Counted from the first letter of the stretch, positions 1 through 6,962 are shown. The stretch: DNA of 7,639 nucleotides from Roseiflexaceae bacterium (GCA_014381165.1 JACMIM010000614.1:1-7639); one strand, 5' to 3'. Made by a program: numbers and translations. Notes: a model not told the origin generated them from the sequence alone.

Positions 1-32
1 GCGCTATTGTGGAACGCGGATTGGTATGATAT

Positions 33-194
33 TAGGACTTACGCAATTCGCGACTTCAGCCTGCGGCAGCATGGAGCATCTATCTTTTTTGTTTCGCTTA
101 TTGGTGCCTTGCACTAATAAGCGAAACAATGATGAGTTATTTCCTTGCCCGCCGCAGGCGAAATGAAAACTTTTGGGCAACTGCGTATCTCCTA
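33..194. mobile_element. MITE-like palindromic element with 5-bp target duplication
   Basis: The ends form a 16-bp imperfect terminal inverted repeat: TAGGACTTACGCAATT at 33-48 and the complement of TAGGAGATACGCAGTT at 179-194, 13 of 16 matching. Directly outside both ends is the same 5-mer, GATAT (28-32 and 195-199), as expected of a target-site duplication. Inside, GCCTGCGGC (59-67) pairs with 151-159, and the centre is a strong hairpin at 89-129, so nearly the whole element can fold on itself. At 162 bp it has no room for a transposase, and the short reading frames crossing it look like shadows. This suggests a non-autonomous element moved by a transposase elsewhere in the genome. The insertion-sequence family cannot be named from this window. 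Confidence 0.6.
89..129. repeat. Perfect 14-bp inverted repeat, core hairpin of the MITE-like element
   Basis: TTGTTTCGCTTATT (89-102) is exactly complementary to 116-129. The stem continues through a G/T wobble (103/115) and GTGC/GCAC (104-107/111-114) to a CTT loop, giving about 19 paired positions. It lies close to the centre of the 33-194 element. Either transcript strand could form it. Confidence 0.75.
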
Positions 195-204
195 GATATA
201 TCAA

Positions 205-279
205 AACGCGCTGAAGCGCGTTCATGGTGTTCAACGCGCTTCCGCGCGTTTCGGATACCAGCAGCGGGTGTCAACCCGC
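205..279. repeat. Cluster of three short GC-rich palindromes (REP-like)
   Basis: Three hairpin-forming palindromes follow each other: AACGCGCT-GA-AGCGCGTT (205-222), AACGCGC-TTCC-GCGCGTT (233-250) and GCGGGT-GTCA-ACCCGC (264-279). The first two share the AACGCGC arm and look like variants of one unit, about 28 nt apart. Their regular spacing just beside a MITE-like element, in a gene-free region, suggests dispersed extragenic palindromic repeats. A role in transcription is not shown. Confidence 0.5.
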
Positions 280-330
280 GCATGGGTACGGGCCGCAACA
301 ATCTGAATCACCCACCCGCGCAAGGCCGCA

Positions 331-339
331 TGGTATACT
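331..339 (+). promoter_or_regulatory. Extended -10 promoter element for the Uma2 gene
   Basis: TGGTATACT is an extended -10 (TGN followed by TATACT at 334-339). No good -35 is visible at 16-18 bp, which extended -10 promoters can tolerate. Transcription would begin near 346, giving a leader of about 28 nt that carries GAGGTG at 364-369 ahead of the ATG at 374. Confidence 0.45.
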
Positions 340-373
340 GGATAAGCCACATCAACAACCCGCGAGGTGCGTT

Positions 374-1045
374 ATGTCTGTAGAAACCATCACAATTCCT
401 GCTATTATCTATCCAGAAAGGGATGGCGTGCCTGTGGGCGAGACCGACGACCACCGCGACCAGTTGTTCGACCTGGTCTTTTCGCTGAAGAACTGGCTGC
501 GCGATCAGACGGCCTACGTTGGCGGCAATCTGATGATGTACTACGAGGAAGGTGTACCGAGTTCGGTGATCTCGCCTGACGTGTTCGTCATTCAGGGTGT
601 GCAGCAGCAGCCGCGCCGCACCTACAAGACCTGGGAGTACAGCGGGAAATTTGCCGATGTCGTGATCGAACTCACTTCAGCGAAAACGCGCTACGAGGAT
701 CTTGGTACGAAACGGGTGCTGTATGCGCAGCTTGGTGTGCGAGAATACTACCTTTTCGATCCACTCGGCGAGTATTTGAAGCCACGGCTGCGCGGCTACC
801 AACTTCTAGACGAAGAATTGGAACCGCTGCCAGGGCCACGCATGCACAGCCGTATTCTTAATCTTGAACTTCAGCCCGACGGCCGCGCACTGCGACTGAT
901 CGATCTTGCAAGCGGCCAGCGGCTGCCCATTCCACAAGAGCTAGAGGCAGCCCGCCAGCGCGAGGCTGAGGGCCGCGCCGAGGCCGAGGCCGAAGTGCTA
1001 CGGCTGCGTGCAGAACTCGACCGGCTGAAACGGCTGGCCGATTAA
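374..1045 (+). CDS. Uma2-family PD-(D/E)XK endonuclease-like protein (DUF820)
   Basis: This is a 223-residue soluble protein with the Uma2/DUF820 pattern. The restriction-endonuclease-like core carries SPD (D69), VIELTS (E99) and GTKRVLY (K113), in the order and spacing of PD-(D/E)XK catalytic residues, followed by the family hallmark GVREYYLFDP (121-130). After residue about 187 the chain becomes a charged, Ala/Glu/Arg-rich helix (EAEGRAEAEAEVLRLRAEL and onward), a likely coiled coil, common at the C-terminus of this family. The start at 374 has GAGGTG at 364-369. The frame stays open upstream to an ATG at 224, but that extension crosses palindromic repeats and has no family similarity that I can see. 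These proteins occur as large paralogous sets in Cyanobacteria and Chloroflexota and their substrate and role are largely unknown, so nuclease activity is a family prediction only. The gene converges on the ABC-F gene. Confidence 0.85.
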   Translation: MSVETITIPAIIYPERDGVPVGETDDHRDQLFDLVFSLKNWLRDQTAYVGGNLMMYYEEGVPSSVISPDVFVIQGVQQQPRRTYKTWEYSGKFADVVIELTSAKTRYEDLGTKRVLYAQLGVREYYLFDPLGEYLKPRLRGYQLLDEELEPLPGPRMHSRILNLELQPDGRALRLIDLASGQRLPIPQELEAARQREAEGRAEAEAEVLRLRAELDRLKRLAD

Positions 1046-1064
1046 CCACACGAGGGAGTACACC

Positions 1065-1108
1065 GCAGCGGGCGCAGAGCAACCACTAGGTAGTCCTGCG
1101 CCCGCTGC
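1065..1108. terminator. Probable bidirectional terminator hairpin between convergent genes
   Basis: GCAGCGGGCGCAG (1065-1077) is perfectly complementary to 1096-1108, a 13-bp GC-rich stem with an 18-nt loop. It sits 19 nt after the Uma2 stop and 27 nt beyond the ABC-F stop, between two converging genes. Neither strand has a T-tract after the stem, so it is not a textbook intrinsic terminator. Part of its right arm, CTGCGCCCG, recurs at 1114-1122. Confidence 0.45.
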
Positions 1109-1135
1109 ATCTTCTGCGCCCGAATAACGCAACCA

Positions 1136-2821
<1,686 letters not shown>

Positions 2822-2832
2822 GGTGGCTCCTC

Positions 2833-2844
2833 TCACTGAAGCAT
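2833..2844 (-). other. Three-codon upstream ORF (Met-Leu-Gln-stop) in the ABC-F leader
   Basis: On the minus strand ATGCTTCAGTGA starts at 2844, preceded by GAGG and a short spacer, and its stop is 11 nt before the ABC-F ATG, just upstream of that gene's AGGAG. Several resistance-type ABC-F genes are controlled by ribosome behaviour on short leader ORFs. Here both translation and function are inference, and so short an ORF may be chance. Confidence 0.2.
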
Positions 2845-2860
2845 GGTGCCTCAGCATATA

Positions 2861-2874
2861 GCTAATCGGTTAGC
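2861..2874. promoter_or_regulatory. Small palindrome in the ABC-F leader
   Basis: GCTAA-TCGG-TTAGC has 5-bp perfect arms. It lies 40 nt upstream of the ABC-F start, downstream of the candidate -10. It could be an operator half-site pair or a weak leader hairpin; chance is also plausible. Confidence 0.2.
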
Positions 2875-2957
2875 GAGAGGATATACAGGCCACGTCAGTT
2901 CCTTACTTGGGCGATTGCCAGCCAGCCGCGACGAAGCACCGGGGCGTGGTGATGATA

Positions 2958-2963
2958 ATTATA
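2958..2963 (-). promoter_or_regulatory. Candidate -10 (TATAAT) for the ABC-F gene
   Basis: On the minus strand a perfect TATAAT lies in the gap just after the GHMP kinase stop. No convincing -35 is seen at 16-18 bp. Transcription would start near 2951 and give a leader of about 130 nt before the ABC-F ATG, so the gene could be transcribed independently of the kinase. Confidence 0.35.
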
Positions 2964-2975
2964 GCCGATATTGGC

Positions 2976-3986
2976 CTATGGCGCTTCGACCTCGACGCTC
3001 CAGGCGTGGACACCTTGGGTAGTGAATGAAAAGGGGCGCACATGCACACCACACTCGGTCAGGACGCGCTCCAGTTGCAGCCGCCGGTCAAAGGGGCAGG
3101 CGAATACCATAAAGCCGCCGCCGCCTGCGCCAGTAATCTTGCCGCCCCAAGCACCGTGCGCCCGCGCGGTCGCGTAAATCTCATCGACAATCGGCGGTGC
3201 GATATAGGGCGAAAATGACTTCTTGACCTCCCAGGCATCGTGCAGCAGGCGACCAAACTCGGCGATCTTGAGGCCACGCAGCAGTGCGACCGATTCGTCG
3301 ACAAAGGCTTTAGTTTCGTCGTGATAGCGCAGCGTATCGCCTTCTTTGAGTCGGCGCACCTGGTCTTCCATCAGGTGATACGCCATCAGTTTGCGGTCGC
3401 CGATATAGCCAATCAGTAGGCAGGATTCCAGTTCAAGCAGCGCCGTCGGGTCGGTCAGAATCGGTTCGACAATCACGCGCGGCCCGCCGAAGTGGTATAC
3501 ACACATGCCGCCGAAGGCCGCCGCATACTGATCCTGCCGCCCGCCTGGAATGCCAAGATCGACGCGCTCGATACGATACGCCAACTCGGCCAGCGCGTGC
3601 GGGTCGAGCGGAATGTTGTAGGCGGTGGTCATCAGCTTCAGCATGCTCACCACGAGTGCCGACGACGAGCCAAGGCCGCTGCCTGGCGGCACATCTGAAA
3701 ACATGGTCACCTCGACGCCCTGTGCAGCGGGCATCGCGTCGAGCACAACTTGCGGCAGGATGAGTTTGCCGTCCCAGCGACCATTGGTCTTTCGGCTCAC
3801 GTCTTCTAGATCAAGTGAGCGGATGGTCACTTGGCCGTCGGCGCTTGGCCGCAGCATACAGCGGACATATTTATCGATCGTGCAGTTCAGCACCTTACCG
3901 CCGTGCTGTTCTGCATACGGGCTTACATCGGTTCCGCCGCCAAAGAAGCCAATACGCATCGGGGCTTTAGCTTTATACAGCCGCAT
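2976..3986 (-). CDS. GHMP-family sugar kinase, D-glycero-D-manno-heptose 7-phosphate kinase-like
   Basis: This cytoplasmic kinase of 336 residues has the three GHMP motifs: an N-terminal substrate motif FFGGGTDVSPY (14-24), the ATP-binding VPPGSGLGSSSA (99-110), and the C-terminal KITGAGGGGF (283-292). GGRQDQYAAAFGG (148-160) holds the probable catalytic aspartate, D152. The GGGTD start and overall length match the HddA/heptose-7-phosphate-kinase and fucokinase-like branch, which phosphorylates the anomeric position of a sugar or sugar phosphate to prepare a nucleotide sugar. The window has no isomerase, phosphatase or nucleotidyltransferase partner, so the substrate is uncertain. Two in-frame ATGs compete. 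The one at 3986 is preferred because AGAGGA (3997-3992) stands 5 nt ahead, whereas for the ATG at 3992 the same site abuts or overlaps the start. Confidence 0.85.
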   Translation of the reverse strand: MRLYKAKAPMRIGFFGGGTDVSPYAEQHGGKVLNCTIDKYVRCMLRPSADGQVTIRSLDLEDVSRKTNGRWDGKLILPQVVLDAMPAAQGVEVTMFSDVPPGSGLGSSSALVVSMLKLMTTAYNIPLDPHALAELAYRIERVDLGIPGGRQDQYAAAFGGMCVYHFGGPRVIVEPILTDPTALLELESCLLIGYIGDRKLMAYHLMEDQVRRLKEGDTLRYHDETKAFVDESVALLRGLKIAEFGRLLHDAWEVKKSFSPYIAPPIVDEIYATARAHGAWGGKITGAGGGGFMVFACPFDRRLQLERVLTECGVHVRPFSFTTQGVHAWSVEVEAP

Positions 3987-4019
3987 ACTCATCCTCTCGT
4001 CTCACAGCGGGTTGCGCAG

Positions 4020-4028
4020 AGTATACCA
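4020..4028 (-). promoter_or_regulatory. Extended -10 promoter element for the GHMP kinase gene
   Basis: The minus strand reads TGGTATACT, identical to the element ahead of the Uma2 gene. Transcription would start near 4013, about 27 nt before the chosen ATG. A GGGT-CA-ACCC palindrome (4047-4056, minus-strand reading) lies near the -35 position, where no recognisable -35 hexamer is seen. Confidence 0.45.
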
Positions 4029-4078
4029 GACAAATAGGCAGCTGGCGGGTTGACCCTTGCTACGTGGCTTGCTTCTTC

Positions 4079-4112
4079 ATGATCATACATGTATATAAAA
4101 TAGAAGAGAAAA
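4079..4112. other. AT-rich candidate DNA unwinding element
   Basis: 27 of 34 bases are A or T, against a clearly GC-rich background. It contains the palindromes ATGATCAT (4079-4086) and ATACATGTAT (4085-4094), followed by TATAAAATAG. It is on the left edge of the DnaA-box region, about 250 bp from the strong boxes. Confidence 0.5.
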
Positions 4113-4132
4113 GCAACCGTACCCGTAGGGCC

Positions 4133-4141
4133 TGTGGAAAA
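4133..4141 (-). promoter_or_regulatory. DnaA box-like site, one mismatch
   Basis: TGTGGAAAA reads TTTTCCACA on the minus strand, one base from the consensus TTATCCACA. It is the box closest to the AT-rich stretch and faces opposite to the three perfect boxes. Confidence 0.45.
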
Positions 4142-4238
4142 GTGGAGAACTGGCAATGTAGCGCGTGGAGATGGCCTAAACGGTTGCGGGATAAGCTGGG
4201 GACGGCTACTCACATCATCAACAGGCGAACATGGAAAT

Positions 4239-4276
4239 GCCGGGGCTACGATAGTTGTCCACATATCGCCCCCGGC
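4239..4276. other. Stem-loop presenting a DnaA box-like sequence
   Basis: GCCGGGG (4239-4245) pairs with CCCCGGC (4270-4276), and CGATA (4249-4253) with TATCG (4264-4268), separated by a small asymmetric bulge. The loop, 4254-4263, is GTTGTCCACA and contains TTGTCCACA, one mismatch from a DnaA box. The inverted repeat is read directly from the sequence; extrusion in vivo is inference. Confidence 0.5.
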
Positions 4277-4364
4277 CTTGTTCGCGTTATTTCCCCAGGT
4301 TGTACAGACACACGGGCAGAAACTGAGCAAAAGCAGCGCGCTACAGCAGGCGAGCAGTGCGCAC

Positions 4365-4414
4365 TTATCCACATTCAGGAGTACTTATCCACAGAACACT
4401 GGCACTTATCCACA
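4365..4414 (+). promoter_or_regulatory. Array of three perfect DnaA boxes
   Basis: TTATCCACA occurs at 4365-4373, 4385-4393 and 4406-4414, all in the same direction, with starts 20 and 21 nt apart (about two helical turns). Boxes 1 and 3 lie in an identical 16-mer, GCACTTATCCACATTC (4361-4376, 4402-4417). Phased, same-strand high-affinity boxes are what DnaA oligomer assembly uses. The last box ends 30 nt from the BFN gene's stop codon. Confidence 0.85.
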
Positions 4415-4444
4415 TTCGTTGGCAAGATCGCAACCAGGACAGCA

Positions 4445-4990
4445 TCAACTTCCGCGACGGCCCTGGTCATCATCTTCACTATCGAGCGTATCGATGAAGT
4501 TACGGAAGATCGAAAGATCCTGATCAGGAACAGGCTCTTGGTCGCTGCTTTCGTCGGGCGAATCTGGTGTCGTTGCTGTGTCCTCATCGTCGTCGAATGG
4601 GGTGCCGCCTTGCTCAAGCACATGCGGCTCGACATAGATCGGTACCTCAGCGCGCACGGCCAGTGCAATTGCATCGCTCGATCGTGAATCGATTTCGATC
4701 GTCTGGCTGCCCTGGGTTGCCACGATGCGCGCAAAGAAGGTGCTTTCGCGCAAATCGCTGATCAGAATGTGGCTGATCGTTGCTCCGAGATCGGTGAAGA
4801 CCGCGCGCAGCAAATCATGCGTCATCGGGCGCTGTGGTTCCAGGCCCTGTAGCGCAACCGCGATAGCCTCGGCCTCGAACGAGCCAATGAAAATCGGCAA
4901 ATAGCGGCGACTGTCGACTTCGCGTAGAACCACGACGCGATTTTGTGTCAACAAGCTGACGCGAATGCTGTCAACTTCTACACGTATCAT
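4445..4990 (-). CDS. BFN-domain (DUF151) bifunctional nuclease family protein
   Basis: This 181-residue soluble protein has one BFN domain at about 1-125. Family hallmarks are LPIFIGSFEAEAIAVALQG (31-49), RPMTHDLL (54-61), the ISDLRESTFFARIV segment (77-90) and DSRSSDAIALAVR (101-113). Characterised BFN proteins in plants cut RNA and single-stranded DNA; most bacterial members, including this one, are untested. After residue 130 comes a low-complexity tail with 18 Asp/Glu and only three basic residues in 51, containing a short hydrophobic patch, LSIFRNFIDTL (159-169), that could be a docking helix. The ATG at 4990 has AGGAAAGG (5005-4998) 7 nt ahead. The gene is divergent from parA and runs toward the DnaA boxes, ending 30 nt from them with no evident terminator between. 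A role at the origin is suggested only by position. Confidence 0.88.
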   Translation of the reverse strand: MIRVEVDSIRVSLLTQNRVVVLREVDSRRYLPIFIGSFEAEAIAVALQGLEPQRPMTHDLLRAVFTDLGATISHILISDLRESTFFARIVATQGSQTIEIDSRSSDAIALAVRAEVPIYVEPHVLEQGGTPFDDDEDTATTPDSPDESSDQEPVPDQDLSIFRNFIDTLDSEDDDQGRRGS

Positions 4991-5010
4991 CGGTCGGCCT
5001 TTCCTGAGCC

Positions 5011-5027
5011 AGTATACCCGTGGGTAT
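5011..5027 (-). promoter_or_regulatory. Candidate BFN promoter -10 overlapped by a palindrome
   Basis: The minus strand has TATACT (5016-5011), with transcription expected near 5004, only just before the ribosome binding site. Overlapping it is ATACCC-GT-GGGTAT (5014-5027), with perfect 6-bp arms, placed where a repressor would block the promoter. No clear -35 is present. Confidence 0.3.
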
Positions 5028-5172
5028 GATGACTATGTTAGTGAAGCGTTTCCAAGCATGGTTCATAGTACCACGCGCGTAAAGCGGGCGTCAAGGCCGC
5101 CACCGACGGCGGCGGCGATCCCACATGTGTGCGACATTCATACGAGATAGCAGCAAGAATCGGCGTGCGCCG

Positions 5173-5181
5173 TGGTACAAT
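5173..5181 (+). promoter_or_regulatory. Extended -10 promoter element for parAB
   Basis: TGGTACAAT is an extended -10 (TACAAT at 5176-5181) without a recognisable -35. The predicted start is near 5188, so the perfect parS lies in the first part of the transcribed leader. ParB bound there could hinder transcription of its own operon. Confidence 0.45.
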
Positions 5182-5200
5182 AAATCGACACGTCCACAAG

Positions 5201-5216
5201 TGTTTCACGTGAAACA
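5201..5216. other. parS: parS centromere site, perfect consensus
   Basis: TGTTTCACGTGAAACA is a perfect 16-bp palindrome identical to the widely conserved bacterial chromosomal parS. It is the ParB loading site, here 32 bp before parA and about 0.8 kb from the DnaA boxes. A GTG at 5200 is in frame with parA but has no Shine-Dalgarno sequence. Confidence 0.95.
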
Positions 5217-5247
5217 CTATCTGCTGTTGCTTATAACAGGTATAGGA

Positions 5248-6039
5248 ATGTTTCGTGTGAAACAGCATTCGATCCAGATCGTCGCCGTTGCAAATCAAAA
5301 AGGCGGTGTTGGCAAAACAACCACATCGGTGAACCTGGCGGGTGAGTTAGCCCGCCGTGGTCAGCAGGTGTTGCTTGTCGATTGTGACCCCCAGGGCAAC
5401 GCGACAACCAGCCTGGGCGTGGCGAAACGTCAACTCAAAGCCACAACCTACGAGGTACTGATGGGGCTGGCTGAACTTGATGAAGCCATTCGCTCGACCG
5501 GGCGCGAACACTTCGATATCGTGCCAGCGACCGAGAACCTTTCGGGTGCGATGGTTGAACTGGTGGATACCGAGCGGCGCGAGCGGCGCTTGGCCGAGGC
5601 GCTTTCGCGTGTTGCTGGCTACGACTGGGTGCTGCTCGATTGCCCGCCCTCGCTTGGTCTGATTACCCTGAATGCGCTCTGCGCTGCCGAACATGTGCTG
5701 ATTCCCCTTCAGTGTGAGTTTCTTGCGCTTGAGGGACTAGCCCAGCTCAAAGGGACAATCGACCGCGTCCATGAAGCGCTGAATCCGTCGCTGGCAATTC
5801 TTGGGGTGGTCATGACGATGTACGACGGTCGGACAAATCTGGCCCAGCAGGTGGTCGAAGAAGTCAGGCGCTATTTTCCGCGACGCATCTTTAACACGCT
5901 TATCCCACGCAGCGTGCGCGTGAGCGAAGCACCAAGCTACGGGCAGCTGATCGCCGAGTATGATCCACACAGCCGCGCTGCACAGGCCTATAGCGCACTC
6001 GCCGACGAACTGCTGCTACGCACCAGGAGCGCATCATGA
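5248..6039 (+). CDS. parA: Chromosome partitioning ATPase ParA (Soj type)
   Basis: This 263-residue ParA/Soj ATPase acts with ParB to segregate the origin region by ATP-dependent binding to the nucleoid. It has the deviant Walker A KGGVGKTT (18-25) with signature lysine K18 and catalytic-loop lysine K23, the switch I VLLVDCDPQGN (41-51, D45), Walker B VLLDCPPSLG (128-137, D131) and the C-terminal RSVRVSEAPSYG (221-232). There is no N-terminal helix-turn-helix domain, so it is the chromosomal type rather than the plasmid Ia type. The frame is open back to an ATG at 5125, but that start would lie upstream of the promoter and has no family similarity. The ATG at 5248 has AGG (5238-5240) 7 nt ahead and gives the normal length. 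Its stop overlaps the parB start by 4 nt (ATGA), implying translational coupling. Both parS sites point to ParB autoregulation. Confidence 0.95.
   Translation: MFRVKQHSIQIVAVANQKGGVGKTTTSVNLAGELARRGQQVLLVDCDPQGNATTSLGVAKRQLKATTYEVLMGLAELDEAIRSTGREHFDIVPATENLSGAMVELVDTERRERRLAEALSRVAGYDWVLLDCPPSLGLITLNALCAAEHVLIPLQCEFLALEGLAQLKGTIDRVHEALNPSLAILGVVMTMYDGRTNLAQQVVEEVRRYFPRRIFNTLIPRSVRVSEAPSYGQLIAEYDPHSRAAQAYSALADELLLRTRSAS
5249..5264. other. parS: Degenerate second parS overlapping the parA start codon
   Basis: TGTTTCGTGTGAAACA keeps both 6-bp arms of parS but has GTGT instead of ACGT at the centre, two mismatches. It begins with the T of the parA ATG (5248-5250) and encodes residues 1-6. The start-to-start distance to the perfect site is 48 bp. 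Confidence 0.6.
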
Positions 6040-6962
6040 TCAAAGGCAAACCTAGGCTTGGCAGTGGTCTTAGCGCACTCCTGCCCGACGAGCCGCGTAG
6101 CGGTGTGCGCATGGTTTCTGTCGACCAGATACGGCAAAACCCGCGCCAACCACGCGCCTACTTCGACGAGGCCGCGCTCGACGAATTGGCCAATTCGATT
6201 CGTGAACATGGCATTATTCAACCACTGCTCGTTAGCGAGCATGCCGATGGCTTCGAACTGATTGCCGGCGAACGCCGCTGGCGGGCAGCTCAGCGCGCTG
6301 GCTTGCTCGAGGTGCCGCTGATAGTCCGTGAAACAACTCCACAGCAGCTGCTCGAATTGGCGCTGATCGAAAATGTGCAGCGCGCCGATCTGAATGCGAT
6401 CGAGGAAGCTCGCGCCTATCACGATCTGCACACCGATTTCAATCTGACCGACGCGCAGATCGCTGCGCGCGTTGGCAAGAATAACCGCGTCACGGTCGCC
6501 AATACCCGCCGCCTGCTCAACCTGCCGCTGCCAGCGCAAGATGCCATTCTGAAACATACGATTACCGCAGGCCACGGGCGGGCGCTGCTGACGCTCGACG
6601 GCCAGGAGCAGCAGTTGACCGCGCTTGAAGCTGTGATCGACGATGAATTGAGCGTGCGCGAGGTCGAAGAGCTTGGTGATCTGGCTAAGAAATACGAGGG
6701 CGATATCGCGCGCGCCATTGACACGATTCGGCGCAAGCGGGCCTCGCGGGTTGGCGCAGGCCGTGGCAAAACGCGCGACCAGCCGCTTGCGCCGGCTAGC
6801 CAAGATGCTACCTCGTCCGATGACCGCGAGATTGGCCGCGAGATGCAGAAGGTGCTGGGCACGCCCGTCAGCTTTACGCGCAACGGGCGTGAGCTGCGCG
6901 TCACCATCACGTTCTACGACGATGAGAAGCTTCAGGAATTCTACGAACTACTTTCGAAATAG
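6036..6962 (+). CDS. parB: Chromosome partitioning protein ParB (Spo0J type, CTP-dependent DNA clamp)
   Basis: This 308-residue ParB/Spo0J protein binds parS and spreads as a CTP-dependent sliding clamp. The N-terminal RLGSGLSALL (7-16) is the usual ParA-interaction end. The CTP-binding domain follows, with NPRQPR (35-40), GERRWRAAQRAG (78-89) and ENVQRADLN (112-120). A parS-reading helix-turn-helix spans about 137-164 and has an unusual turn (GKNNRVTVANTRRLL), which appears one residue longer than the common form. A polar linker (about 235-265) leads to the C-terminal dimerisation domain, RVTITFYDDEKLQEFYELL (288-306). AGGAG (6025-6029) stands 6 nt before the ATG, inside the end of parA, and the 4-nt overlap makes parA-parB one operon. 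Confidence 0.95.
   Translation: MIKGKPRLGSGLSALLPDEPRSGVRMVSVDQIRQNPRQPRAYFDEAALDELANSIREHGIIQPLLVSEHADGFELIAGERRWRAAQRAGLLEVPLIVRETTPQQLLELALIENVQRADLNAIEEARAYHDLHTDFNLTDAQIAARVGKNNRVTVANTRRLLNLPLPAQDAILKHTITAGHGRALLTLDGQEQQLTALEAVIDDELSVREVEELGDLAKKYEGDIARAIDTIRRKRASRVGAGRGKTRDQPLAPASQDATSSDDREIGREMQKVLGTPVSFTRNGRELRVTITFYDDEKLQEFYELLSK

Larger units (their letters stand above)
4079..4414. other. oriC: Putative chromosomal replication origin (oriC)
   Basis: This part of a 458-bp gene-free gap joins the usual parts of a bacterial origin. An AT-rich stretch (4079-4112) could unwind. A one-mismatch reverse DnaA box lies at 4133-4141 (TGTGGAAAA), and a one-mismatch forward box at 4255-4263 (TTGTCCACA) sits in the loop of an inverted repeat. 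Three perfect TTATCCACA boxes close the region. parS and parAB lie 0.8 kb away, as is usual near chromosomal origins. The neighbouring kinase and parAB genes diverge from it. dnaA itself is not in the window, so origin function is inferred from sequence. Confidence 0.75.

Noticed and set aside
4..234. Minus-strand 76-codon ORF
   Set aside because: It is the translation of the palindromic MITE-like element and has no recognisable protein features or ribosome binding site.
224..373. N-terminal extension of the Uma2 protein starting at ATG 224
   Set aside because: It runs through two palindromic repeats and the extended -10 promoter, lacks a Shine-Dalgarno sequence, and the ATG at 374 has a good one.
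4101..4113. TAGAAGAGAAAAG as a possible DnaA-trio array
   Set aside because: Only the first triplet fits well and there is no adjacent strong DnaA box at the expected distance.
3989..4372. Minus-strand ORF with a hydrophobic, signal-like N-terminus
   Set aside because: It starts at a GTG inside a DnaA box, crosses the oriC-like region and the kinase promoter, and has no ribosome binding site or family similarity.
4064..4687. Plus-strand 207-codon ORF across the origin gap
   Set aside because: Half is antisense to the BFN gene and half runs through DnaA boxes; there is no coding signature.
5096..5113. GCCGCC-ACCGAC-GGCGGC hairpin between the BFN gene and parA
   Set aside because: The arms are 6-bp low-complexity GCC repeats and there is no T-tract, so it is not convincing as a terminator or operator.
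5125..5247. Upstream start for ParA at ATG 5125
   Set aside because: The added 41 residues precede the normal Soj start, the ATG lies upstream of the predicted promoter, and the segment includes parS1.
5988..6803. Minus-strand 271-codon ORF
   Set aside because: It is antisense to parB and the end of parA, with no recognised domain; both opposing genes are certain.
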